A stretch of DNA of 64,000 nt. Origin: Certhia americana. Lineage: Eukaryota; Chordata; Aves; Passeriformes; Certhiidae. A program made the position numbers and the translations under genes. Below the pieces are notes generated by a model. The model worked only from the letters and a program-made list of their open reading frames with translations. It had not been told where the DNA came from and searched no databases. Each line of letters starts with the position of its first letter. Within the stretch, counting starts at the first letter, position 1. The stretch covers positions 9,273,428-9,337,427 of the forward strand of contig CM031872.1 in assembly GCA_018697195.1 (NCBI GenBank), written 5' to 3'. Shown piece after piece: positions 46,301-59,855 of this stretch.

Positions 46301-49300
46301 TGAGACGCATGAAAGAGACTGCTTTGCTCCTTTTCTTTCAGGGTTACATACTATGTGGCAGATGTGTCAGTCTTTTAAAACCCCTGCAAGTTTGCCCATA
46401 AATGTCCAACATTTATGCAACACCTGTTTTTCTCCCAAAATGTCACAGGACATTTTAAAAGCTTTAGATTTATCATCTTTTCCCCGCAGCAGCCATTTCT
46501 GAGGTGACACATGGTTCACATTTAAGAGAACATAGCAACTCCACACATTATTTTGGGAAAGGGCTGAAGATTAACATTGCATCATGTGAAGATTCAGGAG
46601 TTAACAGTCGAGTAAGAGCTGGCTTCAGATCTTTAGTGTCCGCAAACTGTTGAGACTTAAGTTTCACTGCAGTCCCACTACCCTCCCAAACACACTTCGG
46701 GGCTGCACACAGTGCTGTGAACAGGCTGCCTGAAAGCAAAATGTTTCAACCCAAATTAACTTTGAATCCGAGCCCTCTTACTTCATGTGAGATTTTGCAC
46801 GCTCCTGTTTTGTTGCCCTGAAAACGCACAAGGGACTTCCATGCTTATCCCATGTTTTTCCTTTGCATTTGAGCATTAGCAGTGAATGACCTTGTGGATT
46901 CCGTCAGCGAGCAGGGAATGGAGCAGTGTGACTTATCTGACCAAGCACCGACTAATCAGCACTGCTGCTTAGATAGGAAATAATGAGTATTTGCTCTGCA
47001 CTGTTCACAATCAGGCTGGAGAGCTTAAAAGAAATCATTAAAGGCCTCTTTTGAATGCTGCAAGTGGCAACAAATAAATTCAGTCATAATCTAGGCATAA
47101 ATTCGAGGCAAGCGCAGTCAGAAAGCAGGAAAAAGAGACATTCATCAGCTTAATTATTTGTTGTGCACTAATTGCTGAGCGTCGCCCTGCAGTGGGCGAG
47201 AAGCCAGGGCTGGCACAGGGACGAGTGCCACCCAAGGAAGCAGGGACACGGGCAGGCTGTGTGAGGAGCAGGGGGCTGATGGCAGATCTGTCGCTGGGGC
47301 AGGGGCTGCTCACAGCTTGCCCTGTGCATGACCCAGGAGCAGCTTTGAGACACAGGAAGGCCATTGCCGGCCAACCTCCAAGGGAGAGAAAGCTTCTGTT
47401 GTGTATCTGGAGGGGATAAAGTCTTCCGTGAAGGACAAAGCAAAATCCCATCTCCTTTTAATCTTCCTCCCCTCCTGACCCAGCACAGGTTGCCAGCTCC
47501 CTTCTGCCTGGCTGCTTTAGGAAGCTGCTTCGTGCTTTGTATCCTGCCGCAGATAAAAGAAGACACTATTTTCTAAAACATTACATACGTGCCACTGCCA
47601 GAGTGAGGGAAATAAATAACCTGGGCATAACTGGCTGTCTCTGGGCTCTTGGCTGCCTGCGAGGAGCTCGTGGGGTGTGCAGCACTGCTGAGAGAGGCTC
47701 TGGCTGTTTCCTCTGATTCATTTCAGGAAATCTTCTCTCCAGTAACTGTCTCCTCCACTTCTTTTCTTCCCCTTCTCTTTTATAAGGTTTCCCTAGACAA
47801 GACTGTCTAGAAAGGCCTCGCAGAAATCAGAAATTTTTTCTTTAGGTTCTGCTTACGTACTTTGCTCCAGACGAAAGATTTGCCCGGTTGAAGGTCCTGC
47901 AGTCTGGTCCCTGTAGATTTAAATACACTAAATTTGCTGGTTTAAAATTCCCTCAACTTCAACCATTTGTTAGGGTGAACTTTCATCTGTCATTCCTCTC
48001 TGCCTTTCCTTGTTTGTCACAGAAGGGGTAAACCTACAGCTCCCGTGAGAAAAACCTGCCTCACTCAGTTATCACTCAGGTTTTCCTTCAACTGCTTTAC
48101 CCCATAGCACTTGGTAAAAAAAGAGAAAAATTGTCCTGTCCCTTCAGCCTCTTGACATTTCTGTCCAACACCTTGGAGAGGAAAACCAGCAAGTGCCTCG
48201 GCGGAAAACAAATGAGGACTTGTGGTAGATACAGGGCTGTGTGGGATTCATCCAAAGCTTTACTTATCTAAAAGATAGGCCAGTTATCAAAACCTCTTCA
48301 GAGACTTTATGGCCGAGAATTCAAGGTCTAAAGAAAGGAGCTTTTAACTGAGGGGCTGCTTCTGGCTCCAGCAGGGATTTCCAAAGGCTGTCCCTGTCTC
48401 CCCAGGAAGTGGGCTGGAGGTGGGAAGGGGATGAGTCTGCAGTCCTACCCCTAAGCCAACAGAAATAACCACTTCTCAGTATTTTGGAGAAATAAGCACC
48501 TTCTCCCAGCTCTCTGACTGCAACAATCTCAGATTAGGTAATTTCAGATCTTTCTCCATTGCCACAACGTGGTTTTAAGGCAGTTGGTGCCATTAGAAGC
48601 TTAAGTGACCACTGCAGCTTAGGAAATCCTGTTTATCCAGAAGAACTGATGCTCCTGCCACCATGCTGCTCCTCACTACTCTCCTGTCCCCAGCTGGATA
48701 TGTTTGTCAGCTTTATAATTAGCCAGGGAGATAGAATGAATGGTGGGTGAGCAGGGAGGAAGGCAGGATACAATGCTGAGTGTTGCTTCATGCCTGTGGA
48801 AGCGGTGGAGTGCTCCAAGCACGCGTGTTCTCCCCAACGTGTGGGTGAACTCACTTCCACACCAGCCCTCGGTCACAGGCTCAGTGGCTGTAGCTGTTTG
48901 CCATGTGAGAGGAGCATTTCCAGTCAGGGTTGGTTGGGAAGGGAGCTTATTTTGGGGCTCAGAACTTGGTTTCATAATCCTTCAGGGAGGCTTTCCAGGC
49001 GTCAATAAATTAAAAGCAGCGATGGTAGTAGCACATGTTGCCTATCCTGAGAGAACTGTTCTTGGCTTCAAGGGACATGGGGCTTCCCACAACATACGGC
49101 ATTCCCAGGGGATGTGCTGGTGGAGTGTGTTTGCTTTGCTATCCGACCTCACTTCATTAGCAAGTGTTACAAAAAACAGCGAACAAACCTTCCCTGCTCC
49201 TCCGCCAGCTATTTGGCCTCTGGGTGGTCTGGCTCCTATTAAGTCTTTGGTGATTATTTAGACTAATTACATTCATGTTTGCACAATCAGTAGCACGAGA

Positions 49301-52300
49301 GTAGGAAGCACAGCTGATTGCTGAGCAACTGAGCTCCGTGGTTTGGCAAACGAGGACGGCTCCTGGCTCTGCTGGGCGGGATGCGGGATCCATGCGGGCT
49401 GGGCTTTCCTGGGAATCCCTGCTGGCTTGGGGCCATCCTGCTCCCACTGGTTCTGGTGAGCTGCTCCCAATTTGCACACGATGGAGAGAGCAGAGCATCT
49501 GTTGGGTTCAGCTGAGCTATGTCTTGATACATCACAGTTGCTGGTTTCAGTGAGGGAAAGTTCAGTTTATGGTGGGGTAGTTACCAAAAACTCAAGCTTT
49601 TAGAACTGCATGTGCTGCATGGAGAGGAGGTTTCCTGCCAGCCTTGTCTTCCCAGGCCCTCTGGAGCAGTGCCCTAGGTGTGAACCCTCATACCAGTGGT
49701 CAGAGCTAAAATGGGGCTCTCTCTTGCTTCGTTATCTCAAACTGGTGACCTCAATGCTGAAAACCACTGGGAAGACCCTTCTAAGATGCTTTTTTATCCC
49801 ACAAGGGCCTTGTCACGGAACAGTATAGTCCCTGGTGTTTGAGCTGGGAGCCTCTGGGGAGGCACAGGTTGTGACACTCAGCACAGGCTGCCACACTTAT
49901 CTCTCAGGCCACACTGCCCTCCGAGGCTCTGCCTGCAGCAGGGCCTCCGCAGCCCCAGTGAGGCCTGTCTGGGAGATTTTGCAAACACTTCAGGGCTGAG
50001 ATCTAACAACAGCCTGTTTCCCAACACTTTGCAGCCCTCCTCCCCTGCTTCCCCCTCCCTGGGCCTGATCCTGCCTGCTCTGGTGGTGCTGTGAGCCAAC
50101 CCCAGGCGCGGGCAGAAGGCACAGCCAGGTCAGCCTGATACCAGACTCTGTGAGAGACAAGCTTGCAGCCTTTGCAGAGCTGTTTTCCATCCCTCCCTGT
50201 ACCTGTCTGGGATTTCTCCTGTCAACATTCCCACCAGTTCCCTACAGACTGGCCTTTCTCAGCAGGGACCTGCCTTAGGGTGTCACCAGCCTCTTCAGAT
50301 AGATGCATGTAGTGAGGAGTTGTGACCTCCTACTCGTTCCATGACTTGCATCCTAGCTCTGCATTGCTCTGTCACGTTGTTGTCTTTGTTCCCACAGTTG
50401 GGAGCACAGCATCCCAAATGCTGTGAGACAAATCTAGAAATCCCTGTTTCTAAGAGGCAGCTTGAGTTTTATCCATGGTCTCATCACTCAGTGTGGGAGA
50501 GGATGCTTAGGACTCCCATGCCTTGGTGGAGAAGGAAGTCTGAGGTCATGCACTCTGCAGCAATGGTGGCGAGTTGGTGTTTTGGATCCCCCATGAGTTA
50601 CACCTGGGTGTCTGTGCCAGCCTCCTGCCCATTCTGTGAGCTCACACCTGCTGCCCTTGCTCCTCGAGGTTCAGAGCAGGATGTGTCATGTCCTGCACAC
50701 CCCAGGTGACAGGAGTGATGGAGGTTGTGTCTCTTTCTCTTGATGATGGATAGTCTGTGGTCCAATGTCGTTCTGGTGTGACTCACATTCCCCTGAGCAT
50801 TGTTGATCCAGTGCCATGACTGTTCTGGATCATCTCCAAGAGCTGTGTGTAGGTATGTGGAGCTGTGTTCTTCATTTATGCCTTTTTCAATCTATTTTAG
50901 CTGGTCTGAGGATACAGAATCTTGCATTACTTTATCAAATATCTAAGACAAGTCCTCAGCTTAATTTTTAGCTTTTCCTTCTCTCCCTCCCAGATATTTT
51001 CCAGGTTTTCAACATGGGGAGATGGACGTAGGTAAAATGCAGGGCTTGGTGTTTGGGAGGAAGAGGAGCTGACTCCTTACTCCTGGCTCTAAAATGGGTC
51101 TATCTGGAAATTTCAATGCAGGTCATGTATTCTGGTAATGAGTTGGGCTTTCACAGACCTATTTAAAAAGAAAAGAGGTAGTTAATCTTGGAGTATGTAT
51201 ATCTGGGCTCCACACCTAAATGGACTATCATTCAGTGAAAGGCTCAGCATTTATTATTTCTAGCACATCCAGCAGCTCTATTTCATGGCTGTGCACTCCA
51301 GAGGCTGTCACAGTGTGAGCCCAAGGCAACAGACAGTTCTTCTAAGGGGTTTTACGGTTTCCCTGAGCTGGGTGCTTCAGACAGTCCCAGCAGATTCTGT
51401 GTGTGGGTTAAATTCCCCAAATACCTATGGAAATCAGGTCCTTGGGGAACTGTGTATTTTCTGTAAATGTGTTTAAAGTGGAAAACCCTGTATTACTGCT
51501 AAGTTTTTGGAGAACTTTGTCATGTCTAATATGATTATGGCTGTGCTCATTACCCATAGAAATCTCTGCCTTTTCACATAATAGAAAACTGATCTCTGGA
51601 GCTCACTGCCATAAGACAAAACAATTCATCTATCTGGACAATAGCACTGTAAAAAATCGAATTGCATAAAAAGCCTCCATAAGGGACATAAAGTGAATAA
51701 GACTGATCTGATCAGGAAGAAACCCTTCTCCATCAGGCTACCTACTGCTGGGAACTGCTGCTGAGCCACGAAGCTGTCTGCTCTGGGGGCCACGGCTCTG
51801 CCTCAAAGGAAGCTTCTGCTTTTCTATCCATGACCACTATTGGGAGACAACAAACAGCCAGGCATTTCTTCTCTAGTTGCTCCATCTCCCCAGGAATTGG
51901 CTGAGTGCAGCAGCAATCCAGTCTCGTACGTGCACCTTTCCAGGTCGCTCCAGGGCTGAGCACAGCCTGTGAGAAAGCAAAAAGGAAAGCAAGGGATTCA
52001 CAAAGAGGAATGGGAGGAGAGGGAACGGAGGAGGTAGAGCACTTAAGGTAACATCAAACTCATGCCAGTTTGGGTGTTTAAGGATGCTATTTCAGCAGAG
52101 AGTAGGTGAGGGGAATGTGAGCTGGGTTTGGAGACAGGGCTCCAAAAAGCAGGGCTTTCTCTCCAGGCTCTGATGTTCCTGCAGGTGAAATGGGAGGATG
52201 TTTGGGATCTCTGTGCCTTCAGCACACCCTGCTTAAGCCTGAACAGCAGCAGGGACAAAGTGCAGTAGGGTGTCACCACTAATTTCTGACACTTTACTGA

Positions 52301-54247
52301 AATGCCCGAATTGGGTGTGTGGTTGATCAGCGTTCAATGCAAAGTGTGTATCCATCTTCCCCATCTCTCCTCTGAATGAAGAAGCCACTTAATCGCCTTT
52401 GTCAGGTTGTTACAGGAAAACACAGGGAATCCAGGCCAGGGAAAGGAAAAAGTTTGATCAAGAAAAATGAAGGAATCAGTTTCCCAGGTCTTGCCTCCAA
52501 CCCGTAGCTTCATTGTACATCAGGGAGGATTTCTGAAATCAAAATCTTTGCCAAATCCAGATTGAACTGAATGATTCAGGATTATTGAAAAAAAAAATAA
52601 AATAAAATAGGGGAAAACTCCAGGCGTACTTAAATGTTTTGTCTGAGCATTTTCTAAGTGAAACAAGTTTTTATTTCATGACATAACTTCTGCTGTGAAA
52701 TAGTCCTTTTTATTTGTTTGTCTTGAAGGGAAAGGTCAACCTGAAATGTAGCAGATAATCTAAACCAAACTAAACTTCTACACTGAACAGAAAAACTCAA
52801 TTTTTATTTTGCATGTATCTTTTCTTTTTCCTTTCCAGCATTTTAACTCAGTTGTTAAACAATCCCTCCTGAGCCTTGTCCCCAAACCCCATTGTTTGCA
52901 GACTTCTCTGTTTTCCTATCTAAGAATATTCATAACACTGTGATAGGAGACAGTCCTGCTCGGGCTGGCTTCTGTTGGATCAAATGACCCTTAAGCTCCT
53001 ATTGTTTTCTGCACTTTATAAACTTATTCAGTTGCTAGTTATTTGGATTCATTTGCTTCTAACTTTTTGGACACTTTCTTCTCTTTGCAATCTCCATATT
53101 TGCTCAATTGTAGATTCAGATTTTTCACTGTTTTTTAAGTTCATAAGTCACCAAGGCCATGGCTTGATGAAGAGTCATCACCCTGTTCCACCTGGAGGAT
53201 CAGGTCTTCTGTGAATGGAGTCAAAAGCAAGGGGAGGAGGCTCTCTAAGCCCTGATTTGGTGATGAGTGTTGGCTATTTAGTGTCTCTGTCAGCATGTCC
53301 CTGCCTTAGGCTTCCCAATTGTGAAATAAAGCTCCACACCCCTCCTTCCCAAATTGTGTGCGTCAGGAGAAAGGCATCCTGGAGAGGGACAGGCAGGGAC
53401 TCGTGTGGGAGGTCTAGATGGAGATGACAGCACAATGCTGGGTCTGCATTCCTAGATGGGCTGTGGGTGATGCAGAGGGAACAGGCAGACTCGTAGCCTG
53501 GAGAAAAGTGTTTGCGAAAGGGAGGGTGAACGTGTGGCAGCAGAGCCAGGGAGAGCAGACAGAGCATGTGCAGCCCTCCCTGGGAACATTGGAACAGGTT
53601 GTGGCACTGCCTTGGAAGGAGTGTAAAGGAGGAGAATGAGGTCATTTGTTCAGTCTGTGCAGATGGGAGAAATTCTTGGGAATTCACTTCAGGGCAAGTG
53701 AGACACTTGTCCCACTGCCTTTTCTGCAGGTAAATACTGTGATGCAGTAGGCCCAAATCAACTTTCAGTGGCCAAGCATGACAGGCTATTGTTTCAGCTC
53801 CTTCCCATGCTTCTCCAGAGGGGTCACAGAGAGATGACAGATGGTGAATGAAGCAGTCTCCCACTGCATTACTCTGCTGTGCCTCAGTGCCCGTTAGCTG
53901 CATCTCCTGACCTCAAACCCTAGAGGTGTTCAGAGAAGTCTCTGCTGGAATCCAGTTTCACTGATGTGTGGGACAGTGCTTGGTTCTGCCTCTGAGGAAT
54001 TGAAACCAAGAGCATTCATAGTTAAATGCACAAATGGACTCAAATAAAGCAGCAGCACCCAAACCATAAGCCCTCAGGAACATCAGTGCAGCACCAGCTC
54101 AGCACTAAGATAAATCACTGTAAAAAATACATAGTGAGGGTTGCAGCTGATCTCTGAAGATTTCACCCCAGAGATCCTTTTTGTTCTCCAGGCTGTTGAA
54201 TGTGTGCTCCTTCCTTCATGCCTTTGTGTTTTTGTCTTCTTTCCCAG
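43386..54247 (+). other. PAPPA: PAPPA last intron, 10862 bp
   Basis: The longest intron in the window, from GTAGGG to CTTCTTTCCCAG. It contains a poly(A) tract at 43447-43469 and a C run at 45603-45614. A stretch at about 46860-47180 (AT-rich with TAAT/ATTA cores and a CpG cluster near 47180) looks like unique, possibly regulatory sequence. Many open frames of up to about 200 codons occur on both strands (for example minus 53274-53903), but none shows a domain or splice context. No recognisable mobile element was seen. Confidence 0.7.
43447..43469. repeat. Poly(A) tract
   Basis: A run of about 20 As, 60 bp after the LNR3 exon donor. It could be a retroposon tail or simple sequence; no element body was recognised. 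Confidence 0.85.
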
Positions 54248-54355
54248 GTGACACCATTTCCTATGTCCTGTGACCTACAAGGAGAGTGTGCTTGCCGGGA
54301 CCCCAATGCCCAAGAGCACAACCAGAAAGACCTCCGTGGCTTCAGTCTTGGGTAA
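54248..54355 (+). CDS. PAPPA: PAPPA last coding exon (human exon 22 equivalent), C-terminal tail and stop
   Basis: The coding part has 108 nt, 35 codons plus TAA at 54353-54355, phase 0. The acceptor follows TGTTTTTGTCTTCTTTCCCAG. It encodes w545-w579, beginning VTPFPMSCDLQGEC and ending DLRGFSLG, with cysteines C552, C558 and C560. The DLQG-x-CACRDP and final DLRG-x-S-x-G signatures match the end of PAPP-A and separate it from PAPP-A2. The exon continues directly into the long 3' UTR without a further donor being needed. The total window product is 579 residues. Confidence 0.97.
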   Translation: MTPFPMSCDLQGECACRDPNAQEHNQKDLRGFSLG

Positions 54356-56091
54356 AGCCAAGTGACGTGGAAAAGAGGACCACACTGCTCAAGGCAGGCT
54401 AGGAGAAACACCACATCCCTTTTGGTATTGTTTTTAACATTTAGCTGCTCAACTGGATGGCATTTCTGCACCAGGGACCCTTAGACTTCAACCAGTCTGC
54501 CTTTAATTTTTGTCCAAGGAGAATTCAAAGTAGGGGTTTATGTATTAATTATATCTTAAATAGCGATGATGAGAAAAAAAAAAAAAACAACCAAGAGTCA
54601 AGTCAAGATGACTTTCATGTATCAAAACAGCATGTTATGCCCACCTAATTTGAACAGTTCATATCTAGATTCAAGGCGAGAAACAAACTATTTATGTACA
54701 CATATTTATAGAAATAAGTAGAGAAAGAGAGAGAAAGAGTGAGAGATTATGATCAACACAAAAACACTTTCCCCTCCCCAGCACTCACAACTCAGACCAT
54801 TCGTGGAAGAGGCTGAGCTCTTGGAGGACTCCAAGCTGAGCCTTTTCTGATGCTGAATGCCAAGGTACCACATGCTTGGGGCACTGTGGTTGGGGTGGGA
54901 TCTCCACAGGGCTGGGCCTCTTGGCAGGTGATTTGCCAGGTGTCCTGCCAGCTCCAGATGTGGGATGCATCTGCTCCTCACAGGAATGCTACTTCCAGCC
55001 AGGCAGCTCAGCAGACTGCAGTGGCCTTTGTGTACAGCTCCTCCTTCTTCCCCCTGCCTTCAAAGAGCCAACAAAAAGCCCCCTTGTAGCCTGCAGGGCT
55101 TCGGGGACATTTCTGTGTGGAGCTGGGCAGGCAGTCCCGTGGTGGAGTGAGGGAGTGGGGAGATAAGGACTGGCTTTGAGGAACATGGATGATTGCTTCT
55201 GAGGAGCACAGAGAGGGGAACTCGTGCCCGCACTCGTCATTTGAGCATGTCTGCTGCTGCTACTCCTGCTGCTATGTCCCATACAAATAGTTTCCTTACT
55301 GTGTCAGGACAGGGTGAAAAACAACCCCATGCAACCAAACAGTCTGCCTTAAAGCTTACCTACAACCTGCCTTTCAAACCCTCTGGTCTCTTCCTCAGCA
55401 TTGGGGCAAGAAAACAGGACACCAGCCAGCCAAAGGAATCTGCTTTCTGGTCTCCATCCTGCCAAGTGGTTCTCTAGGCCTCCTCCACCCCATTCTTCTG
55501 GTGATCTGATTCTGACAACTGCTTCATGCTCCTGTTTTCTCAGGAGAGGGGAAGACAAGGAGGAGACATCTGCCATGAGGAAAGGCCTGTAGGAGACAGT
55601 ATTCAAATTTTGGCCATATTTGTCAGTATTAAGCTGCCAGGCCAATGGGTTGGACATTTGGGATAGACCAGGAGCCTAGCTGTTTGTAATCTTCCAGAAA
55701 AAAGGGCATCAGCTGCAGCAGACCTCACACTTCCCTGTCATCCTCCTGCTTCAGCCTAGAGTGGAACATGTGCCAGACCCTCAGTGATTCCTTTCCTCAC
55801 AGGGTTCATTACATTGAGTCACTGAGATACCCAAGGCGTCCAATGCTGCTGCTGCTACAGCCCATCCCAGGGAAATCCCAGAGATTTTCCTGTGTGGTTT
55901 GGGCATATGTCTGCTGCTCCAAGCTCCTGCTAGGAAGAACACATGTCCAAAAAAGCATCCTTCCCAGTGTTAAGTTTGTTTGTTCCTTGGGACTTTCATG
56001 ACTTGCACAATCTACTGAGAAAAAGAGAAAAGGATTTTTTCTGACTCACACTTCAGGCACTGGAGCAAGGCAGAAGGATAAGGGGAGGGGT

Positions 56092-56118
56092 CATTTAGTT
56101 CATTTAGGTCATTTAGGA
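56092..56118 (+). repeat. Short TCATTTAG(G) tandem
   Basis: Three units of TCATTTAG with one- to two-base variations, in the 3' UTR. Each unit contains an ATTTA pentamer. A minor slippage array. Confidence 0.8.
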
Positions 56119-57890
56119 GATGGGTGTAAAAATGATTTGGAGAAATAGAAATGGAAATGGAAAAAAAAATATAGACTAATAGGTGCAAGGAGCCAGGTTC
56201 TTGTTCCCTACTGTTGGGGTAGTTTCTATTAGAATGAACCAGAAAAGAATCTCAGGAACTAAAATAGAAGCCTGGAGAGGTGATTGTCATTAAGAAGCTG
56301 AGGAGCTCTCTGTTGTGAAGCTCCAGCTGCTCCTAGAGAAGGCCTGGCCATGGGAGCTGTGTGGATGGCTCTGCCCCCTCTGTGCAGAGGTGTCCTGGGA
56401 AGGGAGATGCAGTGGCATCAGGGTTCCTGCCTGTTGGTTCCGTGGAGTGAACATCCCCCAGCTTAGACAGCAGTGGCATAAGCTTCCACTTTTCCTCCTC
56501 GCCTTCTAATTAATATGGGAAGTAAATAACTGCAAAAGTTGCTGCTTCCTTCTGGTCTCTTTGTCCTCCCCTCTTTTGTTATCAATTTGTTCATGTGCCA
56601 CTCAGCCTATCAGAAGAGCTCTCAACCTCAAAAGCCTTTCAGACTGACAAAACTTCATGTCCTCAATACCTGAGGCATCTTGGCATGATTTCCCCTCTCC
56701 ATGCCACCTGGGTTTCATCCCAGCAGGGAGCCTCAGTTCAGCTCCTGAGTGCATCCTGGAAATGCCCTTCTCAGTGCAGAGCTCGGCATGGAGGAGATTT
56801 CCCATCTGCTTTTCCCACTTGGACAGTGCCCAGGAGAGACAGGTCTGTATAGACATTATTGCAGCTTGCTGCTGTGGCCTTACAGGAGCTCAAGGCCAGC
56901 TGAATCCCTCTGGCCAGCCAGGGCCAGGCCCTGCTTGCTGAGCTGGAGACCTCAGCTCAAGGGAGACAGTGGCTCCTCGCCAGCACAGCCTCACTCCTCA
57001 GCTTCCCTCCTGCAGACCTGGGGTGCCCCAACTCCCTTTCCCATCAGCAGGCTTTCCATGCTGCTATTTGATTTGTTTGATTTTTTTTTTTTTTTTTTTT
57101 AACTACTATGTTGGCACTGTCCATCTCCTCCAGTAGGGCTGATGGGATCAAGAGTGGAAAACAATTCTACTCTGAGTCATGTTAAATCCAAGGCCTTTTT
57201 TAAATTTTTAAATTTTTTTCCCCCTGGGGCAAATCCCCTCTGCACTTTCAGGCGCTGTACCAAGCACCCAGAGAGAGGGGAGCCGTAGAGAATGGACACC
57301 TGCTCAGGTCTCAACCTTGGGCAAGGCCAGCTGGATCCTCACATCATCTACCACTGTATGGGTCTCAAATGCCCAGTGGAGTCCTAGGAAAAACCCTCCC
57401 TGACTGTGAGGACCAGTGGGTGGAATGTGAGAGAGACATCAACCAGCACCTCCACCCACTGAGCCAATGACATAGGACAACATCAAATCAGAAGTTTAGG
57501 GAAAGTGAAGAGGGTGCTCATGCTGGTGAAATTTAGCTGCTCATCAAGTCCAGCTCACATTGGTGCCAAGATCTCTGTCACAATTGGGCTGTACCTTATG
57601 TGGGGGATATCCATGGCCAGCAGGAGGGAAAGCTGGAGCAGAAAGTGGTGAATGGTGCACGGTGGGGTGGGAAACTCCAATCAGCTGCTACCCCTCTCTC
57701 TCCCCACCCACTCACAGACAGGCTGAGCTGGTGTCCTCCTGCTTTTCTTGCATCTTCCGCTGTCCCCCCCAGGCTGAGAAAGGAGGATGGCACCAGAGGA
57801 TTCTTGGAATCGGGTTCCAGCTACCTCCCTTCCAGTTCCAGTTTCACTTGGTTGTAACTGTCGGTTTGTTCTAGGTTTTACCTGTGTCTA

Positions 57891-57928
57891 AGAGAAACAA
57901 AACAAAACAAAAAAAAAGTAAAAAAAAA

Positions 57929-57973
<45 letters not shown>

Positions 57974-58110
57974 CCCCAAACAAAAAAAAGTTTCTTTTTT
58001 TAAAGGAATTAAAGTGGGGAAAAAAAAAAACCAAACATGAGGCTTTACAGAGAGGAATAGGAGAAAAAAAACAAAACAAAAAACCAACAAAAACCCATAA
58101 AAATGGAGAA
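57891..58110 (+). repeat. A-rich low-complexity tract in the 3' UTR
   Basis: About 220 nt that is mostly A, including an uninterrupted run of about 26 As and many AAAAAC and AAAAAG units. It is on the sense strand of the mRNA, so oligo(dT) could prime inside the UTR and create false 3' ends in cDNA data. Confidence 0.95.
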
Positions 58111-59688
58111 AAGGAAAAGGAAAGAAAACCCACATAATCCAAATCCAAGAAGAGCAAAGCCTATTTTTGTGTGTTTGTAAGGAAAACACCGATTCTGCCA
58201 GCTGAGTAGAGAGCTAGATACTAAGTGTAGATTTCCCTAGAAGTACCGTGAGGTTTTATAACATTGTCTGGTTTTGTTTCCTTCGTGTGTTGTGATAAGT
58301 CCAGGAACTGAGGCTAAGGGGTTATCCCCTGTTATATTGTTGTTTGTGGGGGGAGGGAGGGGACGGAGTTTGTTATTTTTTACTTTTTTTTTTTTTTTCC
58401 AGATTATTTTTTTAAGTGTGTATTTGTGCTTATTTTTACGTTATCCAACTGTACATACGCATTTAACCAGTATTTCACTGTGCTCTAATTACTGCACTCA
58501 GAAGCACTGCACAGTCTGAATCCCGGAGAGCTGTGAGAGACTGGGAGTGAAGGGTGAAGGAGAAAGCTGCTACCTGAGCAGACAGGTGATTCCCATTTTG
58601 GGGGAAGCAGGGTGCTGACCACCCCCTTCCCACACCCCAGCCCGTTGTCCCCATTCGAGGCTGAGCTAGAAGACAGGAGGGGATGGGGTGAAGTCAAGGC
58701 TGGGATGCCCAGAAGGGTTTCAGAGCTCAAAGTCTGGCTTTAGAACTATTTTGGATGCCATGGAAATTCCCAGCCTCTTGCCCTCCCCTGCCCAATCCCT
58801 GGAGGCCCCAGTGAGAGTTGATGGGCATGTTCATATCACTGAGAGAGGACCACATGCCCAGCAGAGATACACTCGAGGTATCTCTAGTTATCTTTATGCT
58901 TGTGGGCCACATTTTGGTCTCAGTGGTGCAGCTGAGCTGATCTGTTTTACCTTTTTTTCCATGTTATCCCATCCCCTGGGGAAGGCCATCTCCCTGCTGA
59001 GGGTGCAGCAGCACTCCTGCCTCCAGGTGACCTTATATACTGGGCATACTGAAGCCCTGAGAACGGTCCCTTTTCCCTGGAGAACCTTGACCACTGAGTT
59101 CAGTGGGAGCATGAGCAGAACATCAGCAGAAGCAGGTCCAGGTGGCCCAAGTTGTATTTCCTTGGAACTATGGTCAATTTGGGCAATAGGGATTTGCTGT
59201 TGGGCTGTTCCTGCCACCTGTGGGGGTTCAAACCCCCCCGTTCCTTTTAGCAGGAGTAAAGTCAGGCTTAATATTTTGTTTCTGTCTTCGTTTGGCAAAC
59301 TGAATTTTCCCCTTTTCACCGGATCTACACATCCAAGATTCATTAAGAATGAAAATCACTTCCTCTGAGGCCACACTCCAGAGCTTGGGTTGGCTTCAGG
59401 TGTTTGATGAGGAGTCTTGGTGCTACTTGTTGGTGTTTTCAGTCCTGTTGGGTCGAGATGCGGAGCTAATGAGTCCAAGTTGTCTTTAGTTCCCATTCTG
59501 GCTTAGTTTTTAGTCTTTTGGTTTTTCCCTTTTTTTTTTTGGTGAGGCCACATTCAATTTCCATCTTCTGAGTGAAAAGAACCAGGGCTTTAATGAAACA
59601 TTTCACCAGCAATTCAAGAGGGAATCGGAACCATTGTGGAGTTTGCATTGTATGGCCTCTGTAATTACGTACCTGTCTGCAGATGAGA

Positions 59689-59761
59689 GGCTGAATTTTG
59701 CTCCCATCAAGTCAACGCAGGTTTTTGTTGTTGTTGACTTCACTGGGAGCAGGATTGAGCC
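59689..59761 (+). repeat. Inverted repeat forming a 73-nt hairpin in the 3' UTR
   Basis: The left arm 59689-59716 and right arm 59733-59761 are near-perfect reverse complements. Mismatches are confined to a few positions and one bulged base, with a 16-nt T/G-rich loop between. The arms include GCTCCCA/TGGGAGC and AAGTCAAC/GTTGACTT. Similar arms (CTCCCATTGAAGTCAA type) occur in old palindromic repeats of sauropsids, so this is probably a transposon remnant now transcribed in the UTR. Confidence 0.8.
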
Positions 59762-59763
59762 GT

Positions 59764-59840
59764 ACTATATATAAAAATATATATATAAATATATATATGA
59801 TATATATATAATATTATATGTTTAATATTATATATATATC
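59764..59840. repeat. (AT)n-rich microsatellite
   Basis: Degenerate TATATA/AAATAT sequence of about 75 bp in the 3' UTR, directly after the hairpin-forming inverted repeat. Confidence 0.95.
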
Positions 59841-59855
59841 AGTGTAATATTTACA

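Noticed and set aside
53274..53903. 209-codon minus-strand open frame
   Set aside because: No recognisable domain or splice context; it lies inside the last PAPPA intron.
57878..58189. Minus-strand Phe-rich frames
   Set aside because: They are the complement of the A-rich tract in the 3' UTR.
58688..59368. 226-codon open frame, the longest in the window
   Set aside because: It lies inside the PAPPA 3' UTR, has no domain, and its composition looks random.
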